From: Lagopus muta
Taxonomy: Eukaryota; Chordata; Aves; Galliformes; Phasianidae
DNA: 64,000 bases
Assembly (NCBI RefSeq): GCF_023343835.1
Contig: NC_064435.1
Span: 68,954,134 to 69,018,133 of the forward strand
Direction of reading: 5' to 3'
The position numbers and the translations under genes were made by a program. The notes beneath the pieces are model-generated. The model saw nothing but the letters and a program-made list of their open reading frames with translations. It did not search any database and was not told the DNA's origin. Position 1 is the first letter of the stretch, and every line of letters begins with the position of its first letter. Shown piece by piece: positions 32,576 through 47,303 of the stretch.

Positions 32576-35500
32576 CAAATATTTGTGTCAGCACACACAA
32601 CCTCTGGCCACTCCAGCAGCTCCCAGGACCAGCATGGGCAACTGTGTCCAGTGTAATTCCAAACTGCAATTCACTGACTACAGATCTTGGCAGGTATAAC
32701 CCTGACCTCTTGCACATCAGAAATTTAAAAAGTACTCCCTGTACTCCCAGGCTTATCTCTCTGGCACTCTGGTCCCTTTACACAGAGTTAGAATAGGTTA
32801 TTTCATGTACCAAATTTTCCCTAAAAGCAGCTGATACTACAGCAAAATTGAAATATGGTAATCACATATTAAAAAAGTGAACAAACAAACAAAAGCCACC
32901 ACCACCAACAAAAAGTTACCTATCTTGTATACTTTTTAAGACACAGATTTGAAAACAGCTCTCACTTTGTTTCTCTGCTTTTAACACTGATACTCATTCT
33001 GAATGTTACTGTGCTCCTCTTAGAGGTATGGTTGCACGATGACATTGATTTCCACTTGGAGGTAAATTCAGAGATGCAGCATTAACAATATCTCAGTTAC
33101 ATTTACGCTACGGGGGAAAGAATATCATCGGCTGTGCAGTGTAAAAATATCTTCATTCAGGCACGTGGAAGATAATTTTGTATCAATGAGAGTATCAGTT
33201 TTGCTCATCTTCAAACCTACAAAAAAATTTTGAACACCACTCTTGGTTTCTTGTAAAATGGTCACAGATATAATGTGTATTCCTAACACTTAAGACTGAG
33301 CTGCCAATGATGAACATGGAAAAAGAACACCACCAGATGATGTGTCTTCTATACATAAACTTCCTTCAGAAAAGATGTTTTGCTACAAAAAAAAAAAAAA
33401 AGAAAAAAAAGAAAGAAAGAAAAAAAAGAAAAAAGAAATCAAGCATAATCAAGCATGCAAATATAATCATACTTTAAAAGGAAGAGTAATAAGAATCATC
33501 TACATCAATTGGAAGAGCTGATTCATTCACTAAGTTCAAGAAGTCATAAATTCTAACCTACCTACACTGAAGAGTGACAGGGAGATTTTGGAGTTCATGG
33601 TCTGGTCAAACAGGCTGGATCCCTTGTAACTCACCTCTGTTCTTATTCCCACTATGGTATAAAAAAAGATTTATCAATCACATGTAACCAAAGTACTAAT
33701 CAGAAAGTAAATGATTTGTCATATGAATGGAAAAAAGAAAAATGACACAACAAAGAGTCAATCACTATGGTATGATTCTATTATTCTGCGAACCACAAGT
33801 AAATGTAAAACAACAACAAAAAACATCAACAATAAAAAGCAACCCAACAACCCACAACAATTCAATACCAGTGCAAGTAATGTCAGTCTAATATTTTATC
33901 CCACATAGCTTCTGGAAATTACAAAGATACTTTTCATAGTCAATGAAAACTAATCTGAAACAATAATTTGAATAAAAGATGATAGAAATTAAAAATGCAT
34001 GCTGAGCCATAAAACCAGTGCTAGAATAAATAAATATACTGTTGAAACCTCCCTAGTTCAAACAATGCAGTAACACAGTTTAATGAGAGCAAGCATTTTG
34101 TGAAACCTGTGTTTGTTTCTGTGCAAGTGGTAGTGAAACACAACACATAATGGCAGAAGCAAATTAATAAAACCATGGATGCAAGTTTCTTTTATCTTGA
34201 GGGTATTGCTATCCAGTTGTTGACAGTGAAACTGACAGACCACAATATTATCAGTGGTTGCTCATCGTTTCTTGAGTAAGAGCTTGGATGCAGTTGGGTG
34301 GCTTGAACATTTACCAGAACCCAGGCTTCTGGGAGAAGATTCACTAAGATCAAAACAAAAGAAACAGCAGAGAGAACCTTTTGCATTTAACATAAAAAAT
34401 TCTAATGAGTCACTTGCATAATGTTTCTCAAAACTGAAATTCGTCTTTCCTCATTTCTTATGTTTGATGAAGAATCTTTAGTTTTCTTCTTTGTGATTTG
34501 AAAATACATTCTCTTTATGCAGCTAAATTCTGTGAATACGTAGTATATACAATTAGATTTTGTTGTATCTTATGTTCTTTCCAAGTCTCAAAATAAATAG
34601 ACATTTATATACAAACTGTTTCTCAGGCCAGATTTGATATGATAAAACATGTTTTTTACTAGTTAATTATATAATTGTCACCAATTCCAAGACTCAGATG
34701 CATAATGGCTACTGCAAGAATATCACAAATAAAATCAGTGATTTCAATGCTGCAAAGAAATCTATAAATTTGTTTATCTGATTGTAAAATACATATGCTT
34801 AATCAGTATTTAATACATACAGGGCTCACTGAAGAGTTTTTGTAGCCATACATTAAGGAATTGGCTGCATTATTAATTGAATATGAATGTGGGAGTTAAG
34901 GATGGAAGACAAATACTTAATAGTCATTTACAAAGATGTATATATTCAATGTTGGTATTGTAAAATAAGAACAGATGAAGACAACTGAGGTTGTAAATAA
35001 CTTTTTCCACAATTTCATTTACACATCAGGGAACAGACTAAAACAGTGCATTTCCTCAGGTGACCAAAGTACTTATTTGTTTGTTTCAAAGTCCTTATGA
35101 ATTGATACTTCATAGATGATTGAAATTACATCATTTCAATTATTCAAATGCATACAAAAAATGCCAGGCTTTCCTTCTTTGACTTGCCTATTAATGTGTA
35201 TTTCTAACACAGCCACTTGTCAACAAATACTGGCAGGAAAAATAATTTCACATATGCTATAAGCTCACTGAATCGTGCACTGTTTTTGATTTTGTTTGTT
35301 TGTTTGCTGTTTTTTTTTTTGTTTTTGTTGTTCTGTCTGGTGAACATTTAGGATTGGTTCTCTCTGGTGCTATCCCAGTACAAACATAAAGCAGAATAAA
35401 CACAAGGGTGACATTTACATTATATGTCAGCATAGAAATGACATTTACATCCTCTCAGAAACCTAACATTCTGCAAGCAGAAGAGATTTTATAAAGAGGA

Positions 35501-38500
35501 TTTGCAGAAAATGGGAACAAAGAAAGAATAATGAGACTGGGGGATTTTGATTATATACGAAATACCTGGAATAAATTTTCATAATGAAATCTGTTTTGTT
35601 ACCTCATTTGGATGCTGTCCATGTGACCAAACATGAAAAGGTAAGAGAGATACAGATATGTAAGTTCGTGTCCTATTCCCATAGAGTTATGTCATCAATG
35701 ACTTAAGCAAACTCAGGTAAACTTATCAAGAGGATAAATATCCATCTGGTACTTTGTATAAAAGCATCACAATTTGAGTTAGCTTGTATACATATATGTA
35801 TTTGTAGTTGTGTTTATTTATACTTACAGAAAGATAAATGAAACACTGAAGACAGTAAGAAAATACACACTGATTCACTAACTAAAAAGAAGGTAGACTA
35901 AAGTAACAAGTTGGGTCCATTTCTGACTGTGGGAGAACCTGAAAATTTTGTTTTCAAGTAAAAGTTGAGTTTTGCCAAGATACTGCCACTAACATATTTG
36001 GGGTATGGCCAGGATACACTTGCATGAGCATTTTTTTAAGCGTAGCCTACAGGTACTGTACCTAAAAAGGAAAGAAAAAACCGCTTGCTAAGTTCCCAGC
36101 TACAAAGCTTGGCAACTATGTAATCTCACTTTTGTTTCCTAGCTTCTCTCTAACAAGTTCAAAAGTTAAACTCGGGGCTCAACTGAAACCTCTCAAGGTC
36201 CAGCACCCATATTGATGTATTGCTTCCCTGTGTAGTGTGGATGTTGCAGTGGGACAATGTGATCACATGTCTTTCCTCAAGTTGGTTTCTGCTATCAGAT
36301 AATTAAGAACGCTGAAATACCCTCTTTGTCTGCAATACATTGTTTACTTAAATGCTGGAAAGTTTTACTGTTAATATTTTTAGTTGTGAGAAAAAAGAAA
36401 AGTGCTCTTCTTGTAAACTGAAGATTTTCAGTTAGTAAATGAAACCCATTTTCAATTCTGTACAGAAAGGAAAAACTCCATCACTGAAAGCACAATTTGA
36501 CTTTAGAGTCATTGTCTGTATTCTGTTAGTCATAGCATTTTAAGTGTACGGTTCAGTAACACTTTGTAGGATAATAATGCATTTGCATACATATGACCCT
36601 TCAAAGAAAAATGCCTGAATGGCTTCTAAGCTGTTTGCAAAGTTGGAGCAGAACACTGTAGCAAAGATTTTCCTATGCAGTGTTGCTTATTTTACTTCAG
36701 TAGAAACAGCCATTGTTTTACATAATTAATCATTTATTTTAAATCAGTCAGCCTTCTGAATTGAACAAATTAATTTACAGTAACCACTGAAAATTTCTAA
36801 CAGTTGCAACAGGGGAACCTGGTCAACTGTGCTTTATGTGCCATTAGGCCGCATGGAGATGAGAAGCAGAGAAGGAAGGAGGGAGGTGAATGGAAAATAG
36901 TGGAAGATATTTCCTGATAATAGTGATACAAAAACATATATCTGTGGCTTTGAAAGGTTGTCAGGTACACTCTTTCCTTTTACTGGTGAGATGTGCCATC
37001 AAAAGCAAAGGAATATGTTCCTTATTCCTACAGCAGAAAATACAGAAGCTTTTCTCCTTTGCAGGCAATTGTGAACTAACTGAATTTCTTTTTACTCTGG
37101 AATTCCAGGTTTTGCTTTGAAGCCACCCAGATATCTAAGCCCCTTATAAGGAGATGTCCCAAAGCTTTACAATAAGCCAGTTACTCCGTTCAGACATAGC
37201 AGCAGTATTTGTAGCAATGATTAAATTGATCTGCAAAGGAAGCAAAGCACTGTGAAAGGTTAATCCCATACCAAGGATGCTGAAGTTATCTAAATTATCC
37301 AAATTCTGTTTCAAGTACAGGGTACTCTTTTTCAATTTTGCATCCTCTACACTAAATTGATGGGAATTAAAAAAACACATAATAATAAAACATATAAATA
37401 AAACTCATGCAGTGATGTATCCAATTTTTTCAAGATTTTCTATTAGCTAATAGGTCTGAAGGGCCTTTGTTCCTACTTCATATTTACCACAGGTTTGTGA
37501 TGAATGAATTAAACACTATATCTGCAAAGTTTTGAAAATACTATTTTTCTATTTGAAAATAGAATAGTTGCAAGTTGTAAGCATGTAAGTTCCATAGAGC
37601 ATAACCTGATTTATTTATTTTTTTTTCCACTGTATTCTTTTAACATTACTGTAAAGACTGCTGAGGAACATGGGAGTATGCAATCCAAGCTTTTACACTG
37701 GAAGATGTCAAAAATAGTCATGCTTACATACTGACCTTGTTTTGATTTTCCTTATGTGGAAGAACATGGGGGCACTGAAGTGTCATTTTCTAGAGCTGCC
37801 CTGTTTCTGTGAAGGAATGAGGTGACCAGATTATGGGTTATTTGATCACTTGGGTGAACTTGTTCTGGTGGCAGTGCAAAGTAATCAGAAACTCCTTAAA
37901 TACAAATTTCTCTAAGAATGTCTTAGAATTTTAAAATATCCATGCTTCTACATTTTCTCTGTAATTCTGTGTCCTCGATGAGGACATGAGAGACAAGATT
38001 ATAGTAGGATCATTTTCTTCGTCTGCACAGCCTGTGGCTGGCTTGGCAGTATGGAGTCTCTCAGAAAACAGGGAGGAAGCTCACTTCCCCCCCCCCCCGT
38101 ATGTTTAGAATAGACTGTTGCAGACCAGTTCCAACATGCCAAGGAATGAAGTTGTACCACTCACTACAGAGAGACCTCTGTCACACCCCGTGTTCAGTCA
38201 ACTGCAAAGCACAGACATATGCAAGTATAGGCTTATCTTTCAAATGCATGGTTTATTACCTGGGAGCAGAATTCAGAAAACTGAATTTTTAGTTCAGAAG
38301 TTGCACCAAAAGGCAGCACTGCTTTTCCCTCACATTCTTTACTTTCTACCAGTAGCATTCAGCATAAAAAATGGGCTTCAGATAATGTCCATGTCATTAT
38401 GAAGCCTCCATGCTTCATAATGAGATGTTAGCCACTAGATGCTGCTCATGCATAGTTACACACTCTCTTACCTCCAACTTTATTGCTTCTCTCTGCTCCA

Positions 38501-41500
38501 AATGATACTAACTTTTGTACAGTTCTCTATTTCACAAAACTTTGTATTCTTGAATATAAAGAAATGCCAACAAGAGAAGTAAGCTTGCATTAAAAAGTTT
38601 ATCTGTCAGAATAGAGATGACTCACTTAAAGCCCCTTAGAAAATCCTGTGCACACAGGGAACATTTGACCCAAATGACTGGATTTATTCTACACTTGGAC
38701 AGTCATGCTTAATTTGTCATTCTCATTAGCAAGATAAAATGTTATTAGTCCTCTTTTATGCTTGCCTTTTTTTTTTTTTTAAGCTCAGCTGCAAGCAGAG
38801 AAACTAATTAGATAAACATTTTGACTTCTGAAAGTGAATAATTAGCAAGCAAGTTGTATAAGGATGTTTAAGATAGTACCAGCCTTCTCTTCCTTGATTT
38901 TTAAATTTCTTTTTTTATTATTATTATTTTTTCTGTTTTCCTTTTAACATTGCATGCCTCATTCTTTTGGTTTTATACCTACAGCAGCAATCAATTCTGT
39001 CATGAAAATGCAGCTATAAACTTCATAATAATAGCCAGGAGTGCACAGAGGAAAGGTTTTAGCATTGTAGATTTATTCTTTTTCTTATCAAATTTTACTA
39101 CACCTTCTCTCTGAAAATGTAACACCTTAATATTTATTAAATAAAAAAAAAAAAAAGAGGCACAGTGCTTGTTATGTTTCCGTTATAATAAAAGTATTAG
39201 TGGAATCCATTCAGTGTGGCAGTCAGTGCAGAGGGAATGTTATTGAAAAATAAATAAGCAATTTCATTCTTCCAGTTAATTCTGATTTTCAAACGATGTT
39301 CAGTTATTTTCTCCATGATACAGTTGTACTGTAATAGACCAAGACTTGACTAAGTTGTCTTTTAGCCAATCAATGACAGAATTTCATGCCTAGTGCCTAG
39401 TCTCTGTTGTTACATTATCAGTATTTGTTGCTTTCAAATTGGGAAGGTGACTTGCATAAACCAGTAGGGCAGAAGACTATTTGAATTTTAGGCTAAATGC
39501 AACTGAAAATTTGCTTAAATTTATAGGTACCTCATAAAATTAAGGACTTATCTGGAAATTGTTTAACTGTTTTTCCAGTACTACTAGCATTGATTTGAAG
39601 AGAAGCCTTGAGCCTGTACAAAAACATACCAACTGTAAAAGTTTTCTTACTTGCACAGAATGATAAATAAGCACAATTTTCTGAGTCTGAGTCTCGTTGA
39701 GAAGGCTATAGTAAGAGAGCTCAGAGATAATCCTTACAGACTTAGCTAAATACTCCTTTTCTGCATTCTTGTGAGCTTCATAGCCAGGGACACCTATATC
39801 ACATGCATTAAGGCATAGAGATAATAGGGGAAGAAGATAAATTGAGCACAATATACATAGGTGAGGAATAAACAGTCACAGTAGGGTCAACCACCCTTGC
39901 TGTTCGCTATAATTGCTGCCTCGCTGCATAAATGTATTTTTGAGGGAGAATACATTGAGTGGCTTGTGCAGTCCCGCAGTACAGCATGACTTTTAGATGA
40001 AGCAGATTTGGCAAGTACTATTAGATTTGGACCTGCTAGCTGACACTGTTTACTTTGCCTAAGTATAGGCAGCTGGAAGCTAACAAACTGCACATGCATT
40101 TCATCCATAGAGGGAGAGGGATGGCGGAGAAGTTAAGATAAGCATTGTTACAGAACTGAAGCAAGGCAAACTAATCTGTCAGAAACAGATGGGGATGATT
40201 CTCACAGAGCGAGAGACATATATCACCGATCAAAATAGGCTAGGAAAAAGACATGCATAAGAAAAAGCCTTGGAGATGTTTTTCTTATTGTAGGACATTT
40301 GGCAAGTCAAAGAGGTATTACAAGGTGTATTCTATGCTCTGATTAGGTCAGGTTGTAAGATAAAGCTTAAATGGGATTGACTCTCTGCAGAAAGTAAAGC
40401 CCAATTTAAAAAAGTAAATATGTCTGTGCAGCTAGTGCCCACTGATAGGACAGATTACCAGGAAAGAAAGTACTTCATATCATCTTGTAGTGTATATAAA
40501 TGGATATAGATATCTAGATGGCATATATAAGTAGATATACTCAGAGCTGCAAATATTTAGCAATATATTTATATGAAAGGAGATCACTCTACATGAGTAT
40601 ATCTAAGAAAGGAAATGAAATTTCACCTGCAGAAGGCCCTGATAAGAAGATCCTTCCCATACCCTACAATATAGCAGCCAAACAAGGTATTCTGGTAAAC
40701 ATAACAAAAAATATCTTGATAAAGGAAGAGGAAATGTCTTATTTTGATGGATATCAAAATCCTAAAAAAAATTATTTTCATTTACCGAAAAAAATCTCTG
40801 GAATCACTAAAGTATACGATCACCAAAGGACAATAAAACATGTTATTTATTTATAATATTAAAAGCCATATGTTCCACAACAGAAGTAAAATGAAATGTA
40901 TAGAAGGACCACACTGAAGGCAGTATCACTTAAAAAGCTGACTAATGAGTTTGGGCTGTTGAGTACAGGGCTGCTTAGAGTATTTTTTTACAATGAAAAA
41001 AACAAAGAGTGAAATTAGACTAGGATGAATTTGGAAGCTTCCCAGGGTAATAAAGAGTCGCATACCATCTGTTTGAATGGTGAAAGTAACTGATTCATGT
41101 GTATTCTTCATCCAGCTGTGTAATACAGAGGTAAAGGTGTTGGTAGAAAAAAATTGGCACAAATAACATGAGTGGTGACAACTAGAAAGAACATGAAACA
41201 AATGCTAACTGGCTCTGAAGACAGCTCAAATACAACCAAAGTTTGGATCAATTTTCCACATAACAGCTGTGAGAATTATTTTTTTGCAATACCCATAAAA
41301 TTTCTAAAGAAACCTAAGAATATATTTTTCTCATTTAAAGATATCCTAGTGTGAAGAAGTTGACTATTGGGATAGCACAGGAACTAAACAATATTAAGTT
41401 ATTAAGGGCTATTAAGTGAGCTGGCTAGAATTTTAAATAAAAGTGTTTCTGGTATATCCTGCAAAGAAAACATAAATAAATTTTGAGGAGTTAAATGGAT

Positions 41501-43189
41501 GCATGGAGGCTTTGTTTCTAATTGGAGGCAATAATAATTGCTGGGCATAATTTTTTTTTTTTCTCCTATGTGCCCTTCTTCAGCTTCTCCTGGACAGTGT
41601 AATTAATGATGGTGAACAGTATAACACTGTATTTAATGCACATGTTTTGTATTCATGTTTGTGGAGAGCTGGATTGTGCCACACTTGAAATGAAGAATCA
41701 ACCCAAGTTGCTTGTGCTTACTGACATCCTACATGCTAAATCTCATTGAAAATCTTGAGCTTGCCTCTCATATTCTAAATGCTGTGCTGCTCTGGAAGGG
41801 CACATCTGCAGATCTGCTAATTGACAAGTGCCTCTTTCAGCAGCCTACATTTGTCTTCTACGTAGCTTGAGGGCCAATGCTGCCTCCCCCAAGATGCTCT
41901 CAGCAGAATTGTTCTGATCCTTCAGATGACCAGGAGAGACCTCTCATCTTTCTCAGGATGCAGAGATATAATTATAAAACTGTAAACTAGATGTGAGACT
42001 TAATTATAATGTCAAATAGATTGGATTTTAATCAGCTCTCTGGATATACGTTTAGGAAGGATTTATCAGGGCAATGACCTAATTTTTAAGAGTACGGATT
42101 TCAGTTAAACATTCAGAAAACAATTTGGTTCAGTGCCTGTAAAGAAGAGACAGATAGATATAGACCACTGCTTTTTAATGAGTCCATCTCTATCATGGCA
42201 CAAGCTTTAGGAAACAAATTAATCTCTGATGTAACACTAAAGAGAATTACTGTGTAATGGTAATGATTCCAGTCTTCAGCACAGTGGAAGAAATGCTAAG
42301 AGGAGTTTGTATAGGACATGAGAGGACACTATAGCATGTAGACATGTATGTTTGAAGAAAAGTCATTGTAGGCACTCAGAGTGAGGGACAGGTTATTTAT
42401 GGGGGGTATGGTTCCATCTGGACTCACCGTGTTGAGTGTGGTGGGACACAGAATCAGAAGGGTCTGCCTCACTCTGAGTAGGAGGATGTCACTCCCATGA
42501 GTAGCAAGGTCCCACAGTTCCTGCTGAGACAAGAATTCAGGAAGAACTCTGAAAAAGTTCAATCACAATGGTCACAGGAGGCTGTAAGAAGAGAGGGCTG
42601 CTGAGAGAAATACTGCATTGATGCTGCATAGTGACCATGGGCTGCAGAAAGATCTTCTCTGTTCCTTAAACAGGCAATGGCCTGGACAGGATCCTTCCTT
42701 TTCAGTTGCAGAACTTCTTATTGCAATTTGCTGAGCTCAGTATTAAGAGGGAACAGCCACTTGGAAAGATTCTTCTTTCCAAAGACATTCATCAGTATCC
42801 TTTCTGGTCCTCCCTCTTTGGGCTTCTCTGCTTCCCATCTCTCAGTAATTACTTGAAGTAATTACTCTGAATGAAGCAGACAAGTTCAAAAACATCAATT
42901 TGATTTTGCCCAGGATTTTTTTTAAAGAAATGATCTGGTTTACAGTAATCTACCAACACTTTTAGGAACCATCTCAAATAAGCAAGCAGTAAAGATTACA
43001 AAAATCTGGCCACCACAGTGATTTTAAAGTATGGTAATACAGTAAAACCAAAGAAATGCTGCAGTTAAGGAAGACTGCACAACTGTGTGCTAAATAATTT
43101 GTAAAAGAAAAAAAAGCGCAACATCAAGATAACTGCTCTGCTAATGACCATTTGAAAACACAACAAAGACATTCTATAGCAGTGTCATT
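32576..43189. other. Long AT-rich intergenic stretch
   Basis: Ten kilobases without a recognisable gene, RNA or transposon. Simple sequence: A-rich/GAAA tract about 33386-33436, C11 run about 38088-38098, T runs near 35310, 38768 and 41550. ORFs up to 112 codons (40518-40856) are AT-driven and without motifs. A possible spliced exon on the minus strand (42428-42581) is discussed in the findings. Conserved non-coding elements cannot be judged from one sequence. Confidence 0.5.
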
Positions 43190-43322
43190 ACAGAATCACA
43201 GGATGGCCTGAGTTGAAAGGGACTTCAAGGATCATGAATCTCCAATCCCCCTGCCACATGCAGGGCCACCAACCTCCCCATTTAATATTAGACCAGGTTG
43301 CCCTGGTCTAGTGCCCAGGTGG
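43190..43322 (-). repeat. CR1 3' fragment
   Basis: The plus strand reads ACAGAATCACAGGATGGC, then GAGTTGAAAGGGAC, TCAAGGATCATGAATCTCCAA, CCCCCTGCCACATGCAGGG, CCACCAACCTCCCC and GACCAGGTTGCCC. This is the reverse complement of the CR1 3' terminal region. Roughly 130 bases, no coding part. Confidence 0.85.
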
Positions 43323-45764
43323 CCATTACATGTTAATTCTGGGGATTACTGTCAGATCCAGTCACAATTTCTGTTGCAGGACTGTTTTCCTTTTGCATTT
43401 TTTTTTTTTTTTTTTTTTGTAGTTTTTAAAAGAATTCCGTACAAGACCATAGCATGTTGGTTTGGCAGCCTGTATCTTCCCATTCCATCCAGCTGATGTT
43501 CACTTACTTTCTAGTGGGGCAGAGGATATCACATATCTTTGCCAGGTTCTCAGGTTGATCAGACTGATGAATCTTTCTCCTTGGATGATGGGTTTATGCA
43601 AACTGCTTTGTGCCCTTCCAATAGCATTTATCTGTTTAAAACAGTTGGCTATGGTATAAATGTGATGTTTCTAATAGAACAAACAAAACAGAAAAGAAAG
43701 CAGGGAAGAGAAAAAAAAAAAAAAATAGGAAAGGGAAAAAGTAGATAAGAGGGCACCCCAAGCATTTTAGATACTATATTTTGATATGGGAAAAAATTGA
43801 TTTTGGATTGTGAGGGAAGCAGAGTTGAGAAGAAATGTCTTTGAAACAGAGAAACTCTAAAGAAGTCAGGATATCTTTAAACTTTTTCTTGTTTCATTTT
43901 GTACTTAGACTGCATGCTTAAGTAATCAAGCAGCTGTGGGGCTTTTTGTTTTTTGTTTTCGTGTTTGTTTTTTTTTTTCCTACATGTAAAAACAAAGCTA
44001 AAAAAGCATGCTTTTCTGAATAGATTTCAAAGTATAAATGAGCTATGGTCTCTTTTTTGATACTCAGTGAAAATTGTTTCTTCTGTCTAAATTTCTACAC
44101 TAAAATACATGCAAAAGATCAGAGCTGGACTCCATACATTGTACCTGAAATCCATTACCAGTCATAAACTCAGACCCAATGAGAGAAAAATTTACCAGGA
44201 TTTTATACAGTTAAAATAAACTACTGTTCTTATAAAGTTTAAGTTTCTGGGAAAATGCAGAACTATTGTTTAATACAGCTTCCAATTCAGAAGTGTGAAT
44301 GGTAATGTTCACTGGTTTAGGAAGGCTGGTAAAAGAGTATCATTGCCCACTAATAAAGAGAGATCTCAGGTTTTGTTATAAGATTATGGTGGATATATAT
44401 AGTTATTTCCAGCATTTGGATTTGAGTAGAGACACTAAATTTTATATCATTCCTGGTAATATTGCACTTGAACATAACAGTCCTATTATGAACCTGGCAT
44501 TCATCTGGTCATAATTCTTATGAAAAATCTCTGCAAATGATTTCCAGATGAGATTTGGGAATCATGCATGCATGTGCCAAAATTGAACAAAAGATCATTT
44601 TCATAATGTAAAAGTAAGCTTCAAAATTACTCTTAAGAGTCATAGTACATTTTATATGATGTAAACCTTTTTTATTAAGATCAATCACAGGATTTTTTTT
44701 TTTTTAATGAATATAAACCTATCTATTTCTCTAAAGGATACTCCTACATAGAAAAAAACAAGTGAAGTGTGAAAATCACAGTCTTGAACTTAAAATGTCA
44801 TTAATCATATTTTTTGCAATTGCAATTCTTTGACTTTTAATATAGCAAAGATAAAAATACAAATGTAAGATTATTCTATAATAGAGCTCATGTAAATATA
44901 AATCCATAAAGCCTCAAACAGTTTTACATGGAAATTTCAAATACTCTTACAGAAAAAAATGAATGGCTTTTTAATCGCCAGAGGAGTGCAATTTTAATGT
45001 TTAAGATATAGCAAAGCCTCTACTGCCATACATCATGTTTAGAAGGGTAGTTAACTAAAGAAAGATTGGTTTGTTAATACCATATGCAAAGGTTTAAGAA
45101 GAGTTTTGGGGGCATATGTGTTTTCTCGGGTTCTATTTTGTGTTGAAATCTTGGCAACAAAACATTAGAAAGCTAAAATCACATTTCATCTCTGTGTTGC
45201 AGTAGCATAAGTTTCAGAAACCCTAAATATCTTGATGTCATATCAGTGACAATGACAATGACATTGATTCACTTCAGTACACTGAGATATGAAGCTGAGC
45301 AATTCTACTAACATTGTCCTCTCACAATTGGATTCTACTCAAATTACACGTCAGGTAGCAGTGTGTTTTAATTAAGAACTGCTGCCTTAAGCTGCTGTAC
45401 CAATAGTCTGAGAGAATGGGAGTTAAGCTACACTGTTAAGATAAAAGAGGAGTGGAGCTGCCTGTCACATAACAAGTACATCACCCAGCTTTGGAGCAGT
45501 GCTTGAAAAGAGTGATATGCCAGGCTGCAATTGCAAGCAGAACAGTTAGGCAGTTCTATGCATAAGAGTAAAGAACAGAATTTCTATCTTTTATTGCATT
45601 TTCTATTTTACTTTAGGAAGATAGATGGAAACAAAAAGAGAGATAATTATGGGATGGTAAAGGTATTTGTGTGTGTGTGGGTAATGGGCATTTTGAAATT
45701 AGTGGTTAAAAAACACCATATACTGTGGATGGAAAAAAAGCCATTAAAAATTACATGATTTTGG
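43323..45764. other. AT-rich intergenic stretch
   Basis: No gene recognised. T runs near 43400-43419 and 43971, an A run near 43711-43724, and a short GT tract at about 45668-45681. Confidence 0.55.
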
Positions 45765-46480
45765 CACCTCTGTCCAAAATGTCGAACAGTTTCCAACTTG
45801 TTGTCCTTGGGTTTCTGTCCCAGGTGGGGAGCCAGCACCCAGCCCCATGAGTAGCCAGCTCACTGCCCCCACACCCAGTGAGATGGGGCTGACCAGAGGA
45901 TACACAGGGGTTAGAAGGTTATGGGTCAAAATAAAGACTGGGAGAACACTCCTTAGTTGCTAGAAAAACAGACTTAAGGATTTTAACGTAATTTATTGCC
46001 AAGTAGCATACATATTCTATTACTGATCTGAGTACTTGGAAACAAAGAAGAAAAACATTAAAACACCTCTCGTCTCCCTTTCCCAGCATCTCTCCTTCCC
46101 CCTTGTCATCGCTGCAGGTCACACTCAGTCCATTCAGAGAAGCAATGAATGAGGCAGGAAGTGTTGGGTAACTGTGTAGAGATTTCTCCCTGCTGCCCTT
46201 CTCACACATTTCCTATGCTCTAGAGTGGGTCCTCCACAAGATGCAGTTGTCTCAGAAATGCCTGCTCCGTACTGGGTCACCCCCTCCTCTTTTCAGCCTG
46301 GAGTTTGTCCTTTCACTCCAGTGTTCTCTGTGCCTGCTCACTAGTTTCTGCCCTTCCTTTCTCAGACTCTCCCCAGTATGCTCAGCTGTGAATACAGGGC
46401 CTGGCTGTGCCCTGTCATGGGGCCATTGGAGCCCCATGCCCTCAGGAATGACACCTGGATATCCACACCTTGTACACTAT
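45765..46480 (-). repeat. LTR-like, GC-richer old repeat (uncertain)
   Basis: A patch clearly richer in G+C than its flanks. On the minus strand AATAAA (in GCAATAAATTACG, about 45999-45990) is followed by a block AAGGAGTGTTCTCCCAGTCT, TATTTTGACCCATAACC, CCCCATCTCACTGGGTG and GGGCAGTGAGCTGGCT. That resembles the polyA-signal and 3' portion of old avian LTRs. The upstream part (46100-46480) has TCCTCCAC..TGCAG and CCTGCTCCG-type phrases also seen in bird repeats. I cannot fix its ends or name it. It may alternatively be unrelated GC-rich sequence. Confidence 0.35.
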
Positions 46481-47188
46481 CAGAGGTATATCAATAATTC
46501 CGTATGGTTATCATAAGTTGAAAGTTTGGCAAACAAGCAACACAGTAATCACACAGTCCAAAACTACCTGGGTGCATCATGGAAGTGATAATAGAGCAAC
46601 GTTTATTTCCTCAGAAGTTTGTGACTAAAACTTCTCCATCAGACAGATGGGAAAACAGGCAGAAAGAAGCTGTTCTTCCCACCTCACTATCACGCATCCA
46701 AGCTGTTCATGATCTAGCAGTAAGCACCAGAAGATGGTGTTAACATCCACGCTGTTAATGGTGAGCCATCATCTGTTGCTCCCATGATGTTTCTGTTTCT
46801 GTGACATTTCCATTGCTGGATATTGCACCTATGGCAGCAAAGGCTGAATCTCCAGAAATTCATAATAAAGCTCTGGTACACCCTAACTGCAACTCTTCAT
46901 TGGCAAACATTGCTTGGCCTGGTTAAAGACCCATCAGGGACTGCTCAACACGACAGTGTCCAGATGGAGGGAAGTCAACAGCAGAGTAAGAACTTATATA
47001 TGGTGTTCTCTGAAAATACTTTCTGGGCACTGTCAGACAAATGTGAAAGCAGTGCTATATTCTCCTATGGTAATTCAGTGTATTCTGCTCTTATTTGGTT
47101 TATATTCTACACTGTGAAGAAAATCAGATGATGCCAGCTTTACTTATCCTTCAGAACAGTTTTTCTTCCACATATGGAATTACTGGAT
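46481..47188. other. Intergenic stretch
   Basis: Two overlapping plus-strand frames (46823-47131, 46914-47117) have no motif. Nothing else recognised. Confidence 0.5.
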
Positions 47189-47303
47189 GTTGCGTTGAGG
47201 GACATGGTTTAGTAGGAGCTATTGGGAATAGGTGAACTGTTGGACTGGGTGATCTTTTAGGTCTTTTCCAACCTTAGTGATTCTATGATTCTATGATTCT
47301 ATA
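47189..47303 (+). repeat. CR1 3' end with tail repeat
   Basis: The sequence contains TGCGTTGAGGGACATGGTTTAG, GGTGAACTGTTGGACTGGGTGATCTTT, AGGTCTTTTCCAACCTTAGTGATTC and three tandem copies of ATTCTATG-type repeat (47279-47302). The 3' tail repeat is diagnostic of CR1. Only about 115 bases of the 3' untranslated region are present. Confidence 0.93.

Noticed and set aside
40490-40560. ATATA/GATATA-rich stretch as a satellite or promoter
   Set aside because: Irregular, no fixed repeat unit, and no associated gene.
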